A stretch of DNA of 39,642 nt, taken from contig NZ_VUMT01000022.1 of the NCBI RefSeq assembly GCF_009696045.1, positions 1 through 39,642 of the forward strand, written 5' to 3'. The DNA comes from Velocimicrobium porci (GTDB taxonomy: Bacteria > Bacillota > Clostridia > Lachnospirales > Lachnospiraceae). A model generated the notes under the pieces. It searched no databases. It was given only the letters and a program-made list of their open reading frames with translations, and was not told the DNA's origin. Of the stretch, positions 6,171-13,084 are shown piece by piece (the stretch's first letter is position 1; each line of letters begins with the position of its first letter). Position numbers and translations under genes: made by a program.

Positions 6171-6627
6171 AATTAATGCGGAAATATTAAACTGTATGGA
6201 CGAAGTAGATGAGGAAACAGGAGAACTATTAAATTGGGAAAAGTTAGATGCATTGGTCATGGAAAGAGATAAAAAAATTGAAGGAATTGCTTGCTGGATA
6301 AAAGATTTAATAGCAGAAGGAAAAGCATTAAAGGAAGAAAAAGATTCCTTTGCAAAACGGCAAAAAGCTGCTGAAAATAAAGCAGAACAGTTAAAGAAGT
6401 ATCTAACCAATGCCTTACAGGGAGAAAAATTTAAAACAGAAAAAGTTGCTATTTCTTGGAAAAAAAGCGAATCCGTTGAAGTGAAGGACTGGAAACAGTT
6501 GGAGGACGACTACTTAAGGTACAAAGAGCCAGAGGTGGACAAGACAGCAGTAAAAATAGCGCTTAAAAATGGGTTGCCTTTAAACGGAGTGCGATTAGTA
6601 GAAAAGAAAAACATTCAAATTAAATAG
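6157..6627 (+). CDS. Siphovirus Gp157-like protein
   Basis: A 156-residue protein matching the Siphovirus Gp157 family: N-terminal helical region containing EVDEETGEL, a long coiled coil (about 55-90; KEEKDSFAKRQKAAENKAEQ) and a small C-terminal beta region with VAISWKKSESVEV. Family members sit beside the ERF/Sak single-strand annealing gene in Firmicute phages, as here. The exact role is not known; early work on Streptococcus thermophilus phages linked it to phage resistance. AAGGAGG precedes the ATG. Confidence 0.85.
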   Translation: MNLYEINAEILNCMDEVDEETGELLNWEKLDALVMERDKKIEGIACWIKDLIAEGKALKEEKDSFAKRQKAAENKAEQLKKYLTNALQGEKFKTEKVAISWKKSESVEVKDWKQLEDDYLRYKEPEVDKTAVKIALKNGLPLNGVRLVEKKNIQIK

Positions 6628-6636
6628 AGGTATCGT

Positions 6637-7203
6637 ATGAGTATTTATAGCAAATTGTTGTGTATACAGGTAGGGTTAAAAGCACCAAAAGAACATTATA
6701 GTGAATTTGGCGGATATTATTATCGAAGCTGTGAAGATATTCAAGAGGCATTGAAACCATTGTTAGAAAAACAAAATACTGCTTTGGTTTTAAGTGATGA
6801 AGTAATACAGATAGGTGAACGTTATTATATAAAAGCAACTGCACGTTTATTGGATTGTGAAACAGCAGAAGAAATTAGTACAACAGCTTATGCAAGAGAA
6901 GAACTTGAAAAGAAAAAGTCTGATTCTTCTCAAATAACAGGTTCAACAAGCAGTTATGCCAGAAAATATGCACTGAATGGATTGTTTTGTATTGATGATA
7001 GCAAAGACGCAGATAGTAAAAAATGTGATATAGAATCATTAAGAAAACAATTCAGTGATGAAATTAGCAGAACTGGAAAGTCGTGGCATTATTTTACAGA
7101 AAAAGCTAGAAAGACAAAGGTAGAAGATATGACTGGAAGTGAATTAGAAGAAGCAATTAACGCTTTGAAAAGTTGTGAAACAAAAAAAAGAAAAATGGTA
7201 TAA
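6637..7203 (+). CDS. erf: ERF-family single-strand annealing recombinase
   Basis: A 188-residue ERF superfamily protein. The N-terminal core has the typical beginning (LLCIQVGLKAPKEHYSEFGG then YYYRSCEDIQEALKPLL), a middle beta region, and the characteristic TGSTSSYARKYALNGLFCID segment around residues 105-125, followed by DDSKDAD. ERF proteins anneal complementary single strands and drive recombination-dependent phage replication. It follows Gp157 by nine bases and precedes the HNH and resolvase genes, forming a recombination block. The C-terminal 50 residues are helical and charged, as expected for a partner-binding tail. Confidence 0.9.
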   Translation: MSIYSKLLCIQVGLKAPKEHYSEFGGYYYRSCEDIQEALKPLLEKQNTALVLSDEVIQIGERYYIKATARLLDCETAEEISTTAYAREELEKKKSDSSQITGSTSSYARKYALNGLFCIDDSKDADSKKCDIESLRKQFSDEISRTGKSWHYFTEKARKTKVEDMTGSELEEAINALKSCETKKRKMV

Positions 7204-7209
7204 GTTCAG

Positions 7210-7845
7210 GTGATATCATTGTATGAATTAGCTCAATTGCAGCAATATAGAATTGACGAAACTGGGACAAGCCTTGTGATACATATTCCCAACAAGAACT
7301 ACCAGGAAACCATAGAAAGCAAACATGTCCACCAGTGTGGTTTATGGCTGGATGATGGTAGACACATTAGTGCGGAGCAGCGTAAGAAAGCATATGCAAC
7401 GATAAGGGATATCTCCGAGTATACCGGCTATCTTCCGGAGGAACAGAAAGAATGGCTTAAGTATTTACATATCGAACGAACCGGATGCCAGTATTTCAGC
7501 TTGTCCAATTGTTCCATGACAGTAGCAAGAGAATTTATCAATACGATTCTTGAATATGCCTTAGAAGAAGGTGTCCAATTAACGGATTTAGCATTGAATC
7601 GAACCGATGATATCGGAAGATATCTGTTCCAGTGTATCAAACATAAACGATGTGCTATCTGCGGACAAAAAGGAGAAGTTCATCATTGGGATGCCATCGG
7701 AATGGGAAATGATAGAAAACACTATGATGATTCTAAGAATCGAAAAATATGTCTTTGTAGGGCACATCATACCGAATGTCATACGATAGGAAGGGATGTG
7801 TTTGAAGATAAATACAAAGTATATGGCATTGTAATGCCAGCGTAA
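7210..7845 (+). CDS. Putative HNH-type nuclease (HNHc_6-like)
   Basis: A 211-residue protein ending in an HNH-type zinc nuclease: CAICGQKGEVHHWDAIGMG (two Cys plus the HH pair) followed by LCRAHHTECHTIG supplying further His/Cys ligands. The first 140 residues form a family-specific domain seen in 'putative HNHc nuclease' proteins that accompany phage recombination genes. A role in processing recombination intermediates, analogous to Rap/NinG, is inferred. The start is uncertain: GTG at 7210 has little upstream Shine-Dalgarno sequence, whereas TTG at 7219 would use CAGGTG as its ribosome site. Confidence 0.85.
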   Translation: MISLYELAQLQQYRIDETGTSLVIHIPNKNYQETIESKHVHQCGLWLDDGRHISAEQRKKAYATIRDISEYTGYLPEEQKEWLKYLHIERTGCQYFSLSNCSMTVAREFINTILEYALEEGVQLTDLALNRTDDIGRYLFQCIKHKRCAICGQKGEVHHWDAIGMGNDRKHYDDSKNRKICLCRAHHTECHTIGRDVFEDKYKVYGIVMPA

Positions 7846-7902
7846 CTGATTAACCAAGTTTAACGGATAAGTAACTACTCACACTATTACTAATTCGTAC
7901 AA

Positions 7903-7925
7903 CCCTACCTCGAATTGAGGTAGGG
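7903..7925 (+). promoter_or_regulatory. Intergenic hairpin before the resolvase-like gene
   Basis: A perfect 9-bp stem, CCCTACCTC / GAGGTAGGG, with a GAATT loop lies 14 bases before the resolvase-like start codon. It lacks a U-tract, so it probably stabilises or processes the mRNA, or shapes the downstream ribosome site, rather than ending transcription. Confidence 0.5.
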
Positions 7926-7939
7926 GAAAAAGGAGAATT

Positions 7940-8257
7940 ATGAACAGCAGAGAAAAAGGAGCGGCAGGCGAAAGGGAGCTTGCAAATTATCTAAAAGAAA
8001 AAGGGTATCAAACAAGAAGAGGGCAGCAATATTGTGGAGCGAATGGAGATGCAGATGTTGTTGGCTTGCCTGGAATCCATATCGAATGTAAAAGAGTTGA
8101 AAAATTAAATATAGAAAATGCAATCAACCAATCATGTTTTGATGCAAGGAAAGGCGAAATACCAACCGTCATCCATCGGAAGAACCGAAAAAAATGGCTG
8201 GTAACCATGCGGTTAGATGATTGGATTGAGATGTATCAAAAATTCATGGAAAAGTAG
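7940..8257 (+). CDS. Holliday-junction-resolvase-like PD-(D/E)xK endonuclease
   Basis: A 105-residue nuclease of the small Hjc/VRR-NUC-like phage type. It begins with the REKGAAGERELANYLKEKGY helix, followed by the catalytic core: Asp in NGDADVVGL, then IECKRVE, with later basic residues. Such proteins resolve branched DNA during phage recombination and take the position of RusA in other phages. AAAGGAG precedes the ATG; a stable hairpin lies just upstream. It is followed by the replisome organizer. Confidence 0.8.
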   Translation: MNSREKGAAGERELANYLKEKGYQTRRGQQYCGANGDADVVGLPGIHIECKRVEKLNIENAINQSCFDARKGEIPTVIHRKNRKKWLVTMRLDDWIEMYQKFMEK

Positions 8258-8264
8258 GTGCGAC

Positions 8265-8996
8265 ATGAATTACATGAAAGAAATAATTGCCTTTGAGCAA
8301 TGGCTCGAAACTCACTACTTGCCAATTTCAGCACAATTACTATGGTATAAATTAATGGCTATCTGTAATCGAGCAGGATGGAGTGAGTGGGTGACAGTAG
8401 ATAACCTGCGTTTGATGGCAGCCATGCAAATGAGTCGTGAAGCTACATTAATTAAGACGAGGGACGAACTCATTAAAGCAGGGTTAGTTGAGTATCAAAA
8501 AGGGAAAAAGGGAAGTCCTAATAAGTATAAAATGATTTCGCTTGTTGCAACTTGTACTTTCAAAAACGTAGTACAAAACGAAGTAGAAAGCGAAGTAGAA
8601 AGAGTAGTAGAAAACGAAGTAAAAGGAGTAGTAGAAAGCGTAGACATATATAAACATAAACAAAACAAAAACAAAACTAAAAAGAGAAGTACTAAAGTAC
8701 TTCCAGAAAAGTTTTGTGAGAGTGAACCGCTTAATAATGCTATCTTAGCTTTTCTTGCACACAGAAAATCTATGAAAGCACCTATGACAGAACATGCGAT
8801 TGAGTTAATGTTAAAAAAATTAAATAAAATGACAGAGGTGGAAGAAGAAAAGATAGAAATATTAAATCAGTCGATTATGAATAACTGGAAAGGGATTTTC
8901 GAGTTAAAGGAGAAAAGATTTGCTTCTGGAAAACAGAAAACAGAGGACTTTTATGACGACATGAAGGAGTGGGTGAGTGAACATGAATGTAACTGA
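8265..8996 (+). CDS. Phage replisome organizer / replication initiation protein
   Basis: A 243-residue protein with an N-terminal winged-helix domain of the phage replisome-organizer (DnaD-N-like) type (about 10-85; PISAQLLWYKLMAICNRAGW, then a recognition helix and KGSPNKYKM wing). A linker of four-residue repeats (VVQN-EVES-EVER-VVEN-EVKG-VVES) is encoded by 12-bp iterons, and the C-terminal helical domain ends NSWKG-like NNWKGIFELKEKR. Such proteins bind the origin within their own gene and recruit the helicase loader, which follows directly. The start at 8265 is chosen because AGGTG precedes this ATG. It overlaps the next gene by 20 bases. Confidence 0.85.
   Translation: MNYMKEIIAFEQWLETHYLPISAQLLWYKLMAICNRAGWSEWVTVDNLRLMAAMQMSREATLIKTRDELIKAGLVEYQKGKKGSPNKYKMISLVATCTFKNVVQNEVESEVERVVENEVKGVVESVDIYKHKQNKNKTKKRSTKVLPEKFCESEPLNNAILAFLAHRKSMKAPMTEHAIELMLKKLNKMTEVEEEKIEILNQSIMNNWKGIFELKEKRFASGKQKTEDFYDDMKEWVSEHECN
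8566..8703 (+). other. Putative phage replication origin: 12-bp iterons plus AT-rich segment
   Basis: Six tandem 12-bp units with consensus RMGWAGTAGAAA begin at 8566, 8578, 8590, 8602, 8614 and 8626, with a partial seventh at 8638. They are followed by an almost pure A/T/C stretch (8645-8684, a likely unwinding element) and the inverted repeat GAAGTAC-TAAA-GTACTTC (8686-8703). Iterons inside the initiator gene are how several Firmicute phages encode their origin. Confidence 0.7.
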
Positions 8997-9537
8997 ATTT
9001 GCTACAATAGCCTCCGCAATTAAGGCAGCGTATCCAAATGCTAATTTAATGCCAGATAAACGTTCCAAAGAAATTTGGTATACCATGTTATCAGACCTTG
9101 ACTATGTTGTGTGTATGACAGCAATAAAAGAGCATATTAGTACAAATCGTTTTCCACCTTCGATTGCGGAGATTAGGGAGCAGTGTGCTAATATTGCAAT
9201 TGGAAAAGTACCCGATTGGGGTGAGGGTTGGGAGCAGGTAGAAAAAGCGATTCGAAGTTGTGGAATGTATCAAGAGGAAGAGGCGTTAAAACGCATGGAT
9301 GAAACGACAAAAATTTGTGTGAAACGCTTAGGCTGGAAAAATATCTGTTTGTCGGAAAACATTGTAGCGGATCGTGCAAATTTTCGAATGATATATGAGC
9401 AGATTGTAAATCGTAGCAAGAGAGAAGCACAATTATCTCTAGGGCTAAAAGAAGAAAAGCAGAGATTATATAGCTTAATACATCAGACAGAACAAAAGTT
9501 ATTGCAGAATGAAAAATGTGGAGAGAACGATGGATAG
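8977..9537 (+). CDS. Replicative helicase loader/inhibitor (G39P-like)
   Basis: A 186-residue protein whose N-terminal 70 residues match the phage SPP1 G39P-type loader: VTEFATIASAIKAAYPNANL, then DKRSKEIWYTMLSDLDY and NRFPPSIAEIREQC. G39P delivers the hexameric helicase to the origin-bound initiator. The remainder is helical with a charged C-terminus (about 110-186). No helicase gene is visible in the window, so the phage probably uses the host DnaB. GGAG seven bases before GTG at 8977 supports that start; an ATG at 8983 is the alternative. Confidence 0.8.
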   Translation: MNMNVTEFATIASAIKAAYPNANLMPDKRSKEIWYTMLSDLDYVVCMTAIKEHISTNRFPPSIAEIREQCANIAIGKVPDWGEGWEQVEKAIRSCGMYQEEEALKRMDETTKICVKRLGWKNICLSENIVADRANFRMIYEQIVNRSKREAQLSLGLKEEKQRLYSLIHQTEQKLLQNEKCGENDG

Positions 9538-9670
9538 ACATATTAAACAAGTTAAAAGAGAACTGTTAAAAGACTGGGATGGGATACGTGAAGCTGCCAA
9601 GGAGAGAATCCGGCAACAGGGACATGATATTGTAATTATTTTGGAGGATGAAAGGAATGGTAAGAAATGA
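9530..9670 (+). CDS. Small hypothetical protein (46 aa)
   Basis: A 46-residue frame (MDRHIKQVKRELLKDWDGIR...) starting eight bases inside the end of the loader gene, preceded by GGAGAG. Basic N-terminal helix and a short C-terminal strand (HDIVIILEDERNG). The four-base ATGA overlap with the next gene suggests translational coupling. No family recognised. Confidence 0.55.
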   Translation: MDRHIKQVKRELLKDWDGIREAAKERIRQQGHDIVIILEDERNGKK

Positions 9671-9930
9671 AAATAGATGATTTGGATTGGGAAGATTTAT
9701 ATAAAAAAACCGATTTGCTTATGAAAGAGTTAGGGGCAAACGAATACGTTATAGCAACAAATGAAAAGATGCTATTTGGAAATGTGCCGTATGTAAAAGT
9801 TAGTTTTCCTAAAAGAATAAATACGGTAGCAATGTTGAGAATGAACGGAAGAAAGTACACTAGAGAAAGAGGATATAAAAAAGACGGAAAAATTTATTGC
9901 GTGTATCAAATACGTTGGGAAGAAGATTAA
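9667..9930 (+). CDS. Hypothetical phage protein (87 aa)
   Basis: An 87-residue protein (MKIDDLDWEDLYKKTDLL...) translationally coupled to the previous small frame through ATGA. It has an acidic N-terminal helix and a basic, beta-rich C-terminal half (VKVSFPKRINTVAMLRMNGR and GKIYCVYQIRWEED). The function is unknown; it belongs to the variable early block downstream of the replication genes. Confidence 0.6.
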   Translation: MKIDDLDWEDLYKKTDLLMKELGANEYVIATNEKMLFGNVPYVKVSFPKRINTVAMLRMNGRKYTRERGYKKDGKIYCVYQIRWEED

Positions 9931-9938
9931 AGAAAGGG

Positions 9939-10031
9939 GCGGCACGTATCTGGCTTAAGGTTATGGATGTTAGAGCCGAGAGGCTACAGGATATTACAAT
10001 TGAGCAGATTGTAAAAGAAGGTATTAATTAA
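9939..10031 (+). pseudogene. Remnant of an ASCH-domain gene
   Basis: The frame AARIWLKVMDVRAERLQDIT followed by a short acidic tail to a stop at 10029-10031 closely matches the middle of phage ASCH-domain (PUA-like RNA-binding) proteins, in which 'ARIWLKV-DVRxERLQDIT' is typical. There is no start codon or N-terminal domain, because the frame runs straight back into the preceding gene in another phase. The same frame reopens after the stop and stays open to 10154. This looks like a deletion remnant. Confidence 0.5.
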
Positions 10032-10146
10032 GAAGAAGTAAAACCAAATCAGAAGGGGTTTTATGCGTTTTCACAGAGAGAGCGAACGAAAGAAGATTAT
10101 AACAACATAGAGCAAAAAATATTCCAAAAACAGTGGAGAGAAGAGA

Positions 10147-10332
10147 ATGGATAAAATAAAAATAACCTGTACGAAGGAGCAAAGAGAAGCCTTAGATAAA
10201 ATGCTACGGCTTGGATTTTGCACATCCACGACATATAGCTCTATTTTTCAAGCAAAAAATCAGACCGACTATGATATTTTGCAGAAAATCGAGTATGAAA
10301 TAAGGAGAGAATCAGGAAACAGGGACTTGTAA
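10147..10332 (+). CDS. Small hypothetical phage protein (61 aa)
   Basis: A 61-residue frame (MDKIKITCTKEQREALDKML...) with GGAGAGAAGAG upstream of the ATG. The N-terminal strand followed by T-x-EQREAL helix resembles small phage proteins of unknown function found downstream of replication genes. Two cysteines (Cys8 and Cys25) do not form a clear metal motif. Confidence 0.55.
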   Translation: MDKIKITCTKEQREALDKMLRLGFCTSTTYSSIFQAKNQTDYDILQKIEYEIRRESGNRDL

Positions 10333-10360
10333 TTGTTTTAAAAGAAAGGTAGGGAAAGAA

Positions 10361-10756
10361 ATGAAGGTAAATAAGAAACTATTGAAAGGATTAATAAGCG
10401 GAATATTGATATTATCACTTACTGCCTGTACAGAATCAGAGAGAGTTACATACAACATGAAACAAGAGGCTGAGAACTTTAATGTTTTAAGAAGATTTGC
10501 AGTAATTAACACAAGGACTGATAAGGTCGAATTTGAAATGATTGGTGCTTTCAGCAGAGAAGATTCGTCTGACAGTCAGGTTACTTTGGTAGTTGAAATG
10601 GAAGATGGAACATATAAGCGACATATAGTCGGATTGAACGAAAATACTATGTATATTATTGAAGATTTGGGTGGAGCGAAAGTCAACAAGTACAAATATC
10701 AAGTAAATTATATTCCGGAATCAATTGTACCGATTACAATTACAGAACATGATTAA
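10361..10756 (+). CDS. Phage-encoded lipoprotein (beta-sandwich type)
   Basis: A 131-residue protein with a clear lipoprotein signal: basic MKVNKK, hydrophobic LLKGLISGILILSL, and lipobox LTAC with the lipidated cysteine at 23. The mature part is beta-rich (RRFAVINTRTDKVEFEMIGA, QVTLVVEMEDGTYKRHIVG), resembling the beta-sandwich lipoproteins annotated in phages. It would be anchored on the outer face of the membrane. Prophage lipoproteins such as Ltp of phage TP-J34 block DNA entry by competing phages, so superinfection exclusion is a reasonable hypothesis. It lies in the early operon rather than in an isolated lysogenic unit. Confidence 0.75.
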   Translation: MKVNKKLLKGLISGILILSLTACTESERVTYNMKQEAENFNVLRRFAVINTRTDKVEFEMIGAFSREDSSDSQVTLVVEMEDGTYKRHIVGLNENTMYIIEDLGGAKVNKYKYQVNYIPESIVPITITEHD

Positions 10757-10786
10757 AAACCGTTACCAGAACAGTATGAGGAGATA

Positions 10787-10972
10787 ATGATGAATCAAGA
10801 AGAAGCAATAGAAATCTTAAAGAAAAACTATCCCAAAACAGCAAAAAAGGTTGATGGAATATACGTAGGTGGCTTTGATGATGTTGATTGTGAATTTGGG
10901 CAGGCACTTACAATTGCAATATCGTCACTAACAAAACAAATACCAAAGTTAGTAGAAAGGAGTAAAAAATGA
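10787..10972 (+). CDS. Hypothetical phage protein (60-61 aa)
   Basis: A small protein (MMNQEEAIEILKKNYPKTAK...) with GAGGAGATA upstream; either of two adjacent ATG codons could be used. The pattern 'QEEAIEILKKNYP' then 'GGFDDVDCEFGQALTIAI' is typical of small phage proteins annotated only as hypothetical in Firmicute prophages. It overlaps the next gene by four bases. Confidence 0.6.
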   Translation: MMNQEEAIEILKKNYPKTAKKVDGIYVGGFDDVDCEFGQALTIAISSLTKQIPKLVERSKK

Positions 10973-11319
10973 CAAGAGAAGAATTAATTAAAGAGTTGCG
11001 ACTGTATGCTGGCATATACAGAGAATCGCCATTTCACAGGGAAGTAGAAGGAACACAAGAGCTCCTTGAAAAAGTTGCCAACTATTTGCAAGGAGCAAAA
11101 ACTGTGAAAGATAAAGAGTGCAAAGAATACATCCACACTTATAAATGTAACAAAAAGACGTGCGATGGATGCAAGAACAGATATGTTTCAGAGATAATTA
11201 CTGAACTTGAAGATTGTGCCAAACAAGAAGATTGTCCCGTGTATTTAGGAGATAGAGAGATTGACAGTTATGTAAAACTGTCAGAAGTGATTGAAATTAT
11301 TAACAAGTATGTTGATTAA
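10969..11319 (+). CDS. Hypothetical protein with Cys-rich centre (116 aa)
   Basis: A 116-residue protein with an amphipathic N-terminal helical half, a compact cysteine cluster around residues 50-70 (CKEYIHTYKCNKKTCDGCKN) and two further cysteines (DCAKQEDCPVY). The C-x9-C-x4-C-x2-C spacing suggests zinc binding. Its start overlaps the previous stop (ATGA), with AAAGGAG upstream. No family recognised; it belongs to the early operon. Confidence 0.6.
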   Translation: MTREELIKELRLYAGIYRESPFHREVEGTQELLEKVANYLQGAKTVKDKECKEYIHTYKCNKKTCDGCKNRYVSEIITELEDCAKQEDCPVYLGDREIDSYVKLSEVIEIINKYVD

Positions 11320-11350
11320 ACAGAAATATAAGGATTTGAGGAGGTGGCAC

Positions 11351-11569
11351 ATGAGAGGATTCAAATGGATAGGAACAGCAACCAATAATAAAACTGGACA
11401 ATACTATGTTATGTATGGAAGAAAAGGTATTGTTACTCTTTATGAAACAGATAAGGAATTTTCGGAAAAGAAGAAAACAGATATGTCTTTTAAAATGAGT
11501 GCAAAGGGTATGATAGGTTTTGCTTGTGAACATAAAGAAATGAGTTTTAACCAGAATCTAACCCGATAA
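11351..11569 (+). CDS. Hypothetical protein (72 aa)
   Basis: A 72-residue basic, beta-rich protein (MRGFKWIGTATNNKTGQYYV...). The start at 11351 is chosen because GAGGAGGT lies eight bases upstream; the longer frame from 11291 would overlap the previous gene. No family recognised. It is the last gene before the leader of the PAPS-reductase-like gene. Confidence 0.6.
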   Translation: MRGFKWIGTATNNKTGQYYVMYGRKGIVTLYETDKEFSEKKKTDMSFKMSAKGMIGFACEHKEMSFNQNLTR

Positions 11570-11586
11570 ACAGAAATTAGTAGAAA

Positions 11587-11628
11587 GGAGTAAGAGGTTT
11601 TCCCGGGAAGAAAAGACGTCTTTACTCC
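11587..11628 (+). promoter_or_regulatory. Hairpin that sequesters a Shine-Dalgarno sequence upstream of the PAPS-reductase-like gene
   Basis: GGAGTAA (11587-11593), the core of an AAAGGAG ribosome site, is complementary to TTACTCC (11622-11628). The enclosed loop contains the palindrome TTCCCGGGAA. The gene's ATG at 11638 is about 45 bases from this Shine-Dalgarno sequence and has only GTATAGAAA directly before it. The leader is therefore odd and could control translation, or could be a small insertion that separated the ribosome site from its gene. Confidence 0.45.
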
Positions 11629-11637
11629 GTATAGAAA

Positions 11638-12468
11638 ATGGCGAGGACAAAAATAGAAGTACCAGAAGGATTACAAAGTGATTATACAAGTATAATAGTT
11701 AGTTACAGCAATGGAATAGATAGCACAGGGGCATTATACTGGGCATTAAAACATTTTGATAGAAATAAGATTTATTTATTGTATTGTGATACTGGGTTCG
11801 AATATCCAGAGAATATTCAAATGTTTTACAAAACAGCCAAGTTTATTGGTGTGAAACCAGTATTACTACAACATCCAAAAGGGTTTTTGAAGCTTTTGTT
11901 AGAGGAGCGATTTAAATGGCCAGACATGAAAAACCGATGGTGTACAGCATATTTAAAGACAGGAATAACGGACAAATGGATTAGAGCAAATCGTCAGTTA
12001 TTGGGTAAGAAATGTTTATTTGTTACTGGAGAACGTAGGGACGAGAGTAGAGGGAGAGCAAAACTCCCTGAACTAGAATACCATTCAACGACATTAAAAA
12101 CAAAAAGAGTAGCTGATTTTACATGTCACTGGTACAGACCTTGCCTGGATTACGAAAAGGGAAAAATGTTCGAGCAAGGAAAAGAATTAAAATTAGAACC
12201 TCATTTTTGTTATGAGTACTTAGGTAGGTGTTCTTGTATGGCATGCATGTTCATGAGCAATGAGCATGCAATAGAAAATATGAAGAGGTATCCAGAAAAA
12301 ATAAAACCTTTCATTGAAGCAGAAATAAAGCTTTCTCACACGTGGAAGAAAAAAGTAGGACTACAAGAGCTATGGAATCAATGTTTAGATATAGATGATA
12401 TAGAGGAAAAAGAAAAAGGAATAAAAGAAAAAGAAACAACAGAAACTAATCCCAAAAAAGGAGATTAG
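11638..12468 (+). CDS. PAPS-reductase-family (ATP pyrophosphatase fold) protein
   Basis: A 276-residue member of the phosphoadenosine-phosphosulfate reductase superfamily. The PP-loop that binds ATP/adenylyl is SYSNGIDST (22-30). It is followed by CDTGFEYPEN, RWCTAYLKTG (Cys102), and GERRDESRGR (131-140). A C-terminal cysteine cluster (Cys191, Cys198, Cys200, Cys203) could bind a metal or iron-sulfur centre. Phage copies are widespread and are unlikely to serve sulfate assimilation; relatives such as DndC act in DNA phosphorothioation, and others in nucleotide or tRNA thiolation. No dnd partners are present, so the substrate is unknown. The last 25 residues are a low-complexity Glu/Lys tail. 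Confidence 0.85.
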   Translation: MARTKIEVPEGLQSDYTSIIVSYSNGIDSTGALYWALKHFDRNKIYLLYCDTGFEYPENIQMFYKTAKFIGVKPVLLQHPKGFLKLLLEERFKWPDMKNRWCTAYLKTGITDKWIRANRQLLGKKCLFVTGERRDESRGRAKLPELEYHSTTLKTKRVADFTCHWYRPCLDYEKGKMFEQGKELKLEPHFCYEYLGRCSCMACMFMSNEHAIENMKRYPEKIKPFIEAEIKLSHTWKKKVGLQELWNQCLDIDDIEEKEKGIKEKETTETNPKKGD

Positions 12469-12711
12469 ATGATGAGACTTATTGGAATATTACAAAAAAC
12501 TAAACACAATAAAAAACAAGAAAAAGAATTATTGTATAAAATAACTCAACATTTTGGAAAAGAGGTTGCAATTCGAGTAAGAAAAGAACTGAAACCTACT
12601 ATCAAGGGAAGTACTTATAATACCTATGTATTAAGACTTAATATGGTGTATCAATTGTTGGTGGAAGGTGTCTCGTTAGAGGATGCAATCGAAAGAGCTA
12701 AAAAATATTAA
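12469..12711 (+). CDS. Hypothetical protein (80 aa)
   Basis: An 80-residue basic helical protein (MMRLIGILQKTKHNKKQEKE...) that begins directly at the stop of the PAPS-reductase-like gene, with AAAGGAG upstream inside that gene. The tight coupling suggests a functional link with its upstream neighbour. The final helix (VSLEDAIERAKKY) is typical of small regulatory domains. No family recognised. Confidence 0.6.
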   Translation: MMRLIGILQKTKHNKKQEKELLYKITQHFGKEVAIRVRKELKPTIKGSTYNTYVLRLNMVYQLLVEGVSLEDAIERAKKY

Positions 12712-12762
12712 TAAAAAATAGATTCTTACAAAAACTATAAGAAAAAAGGTTAAGGAGAATCT

Positions 12763-12990
12763 ATGGATACAAAAATATTAATCAGAGAATTACACAAGTA
12801 TTGGGAATTAGAAAAGCAAGCTGAGGGAACCACGTTAGAGGAATTGGTTAAGGTATATAGACAGGACATACTGCACTATGGAGAGAATCCCGTAGGATTA
12901 AGAATGTTGAGTTCAAGAGATTATAATTACTATTTGAATTTACTGGAAGAAAAAAGTCTTGAAGAGTATGAGAAAGGCAAGGAGGAATAA
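12763..12990 (+). CDS. Hypothetical acidic protein (75 aa)
   Basis: A 75-residue, Glu/Leu-rich helical protein (MDTKILIRELHKYWELEKQA...) with AAGGAG seven bases before the ATG. It precedes the late-activator gene by about 90 bases. That gap holds GGCAAGG/CCTTGCC and TTGGAA/TTCCAA inverted repeats but no convincing terminator. Function unknown. Confidence 0.55.
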   Translation: MDTKILIRELHKYWELEKQAEGTTLEELVKVYRQDILHYGENPVGLRMLSSRDYNYYLNLLEEKSLEEYEKGKEE

Positions 12991-13084
12991 CCTGCCTTGC
13001 CAATCTCTATAATAACATAATTTTGATTACAGGTTCTATTATAGTTGGAACAATATTCCAAGTCAAGAGAAAGGAGTTAAAAAA

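Noticed and set aside
8566-8643. CRISPR-like array
   Set aside because: The units are 12 bp, contiguous without spacers, and in frame inside a replication gene, so they are iterons.
11638-12468. DndC of a DNA phosphorothioation system
   Set aside because: The fold is shared, but no other dnd genes exist in the window and the cysteine arrangement is not enough to assign that role.
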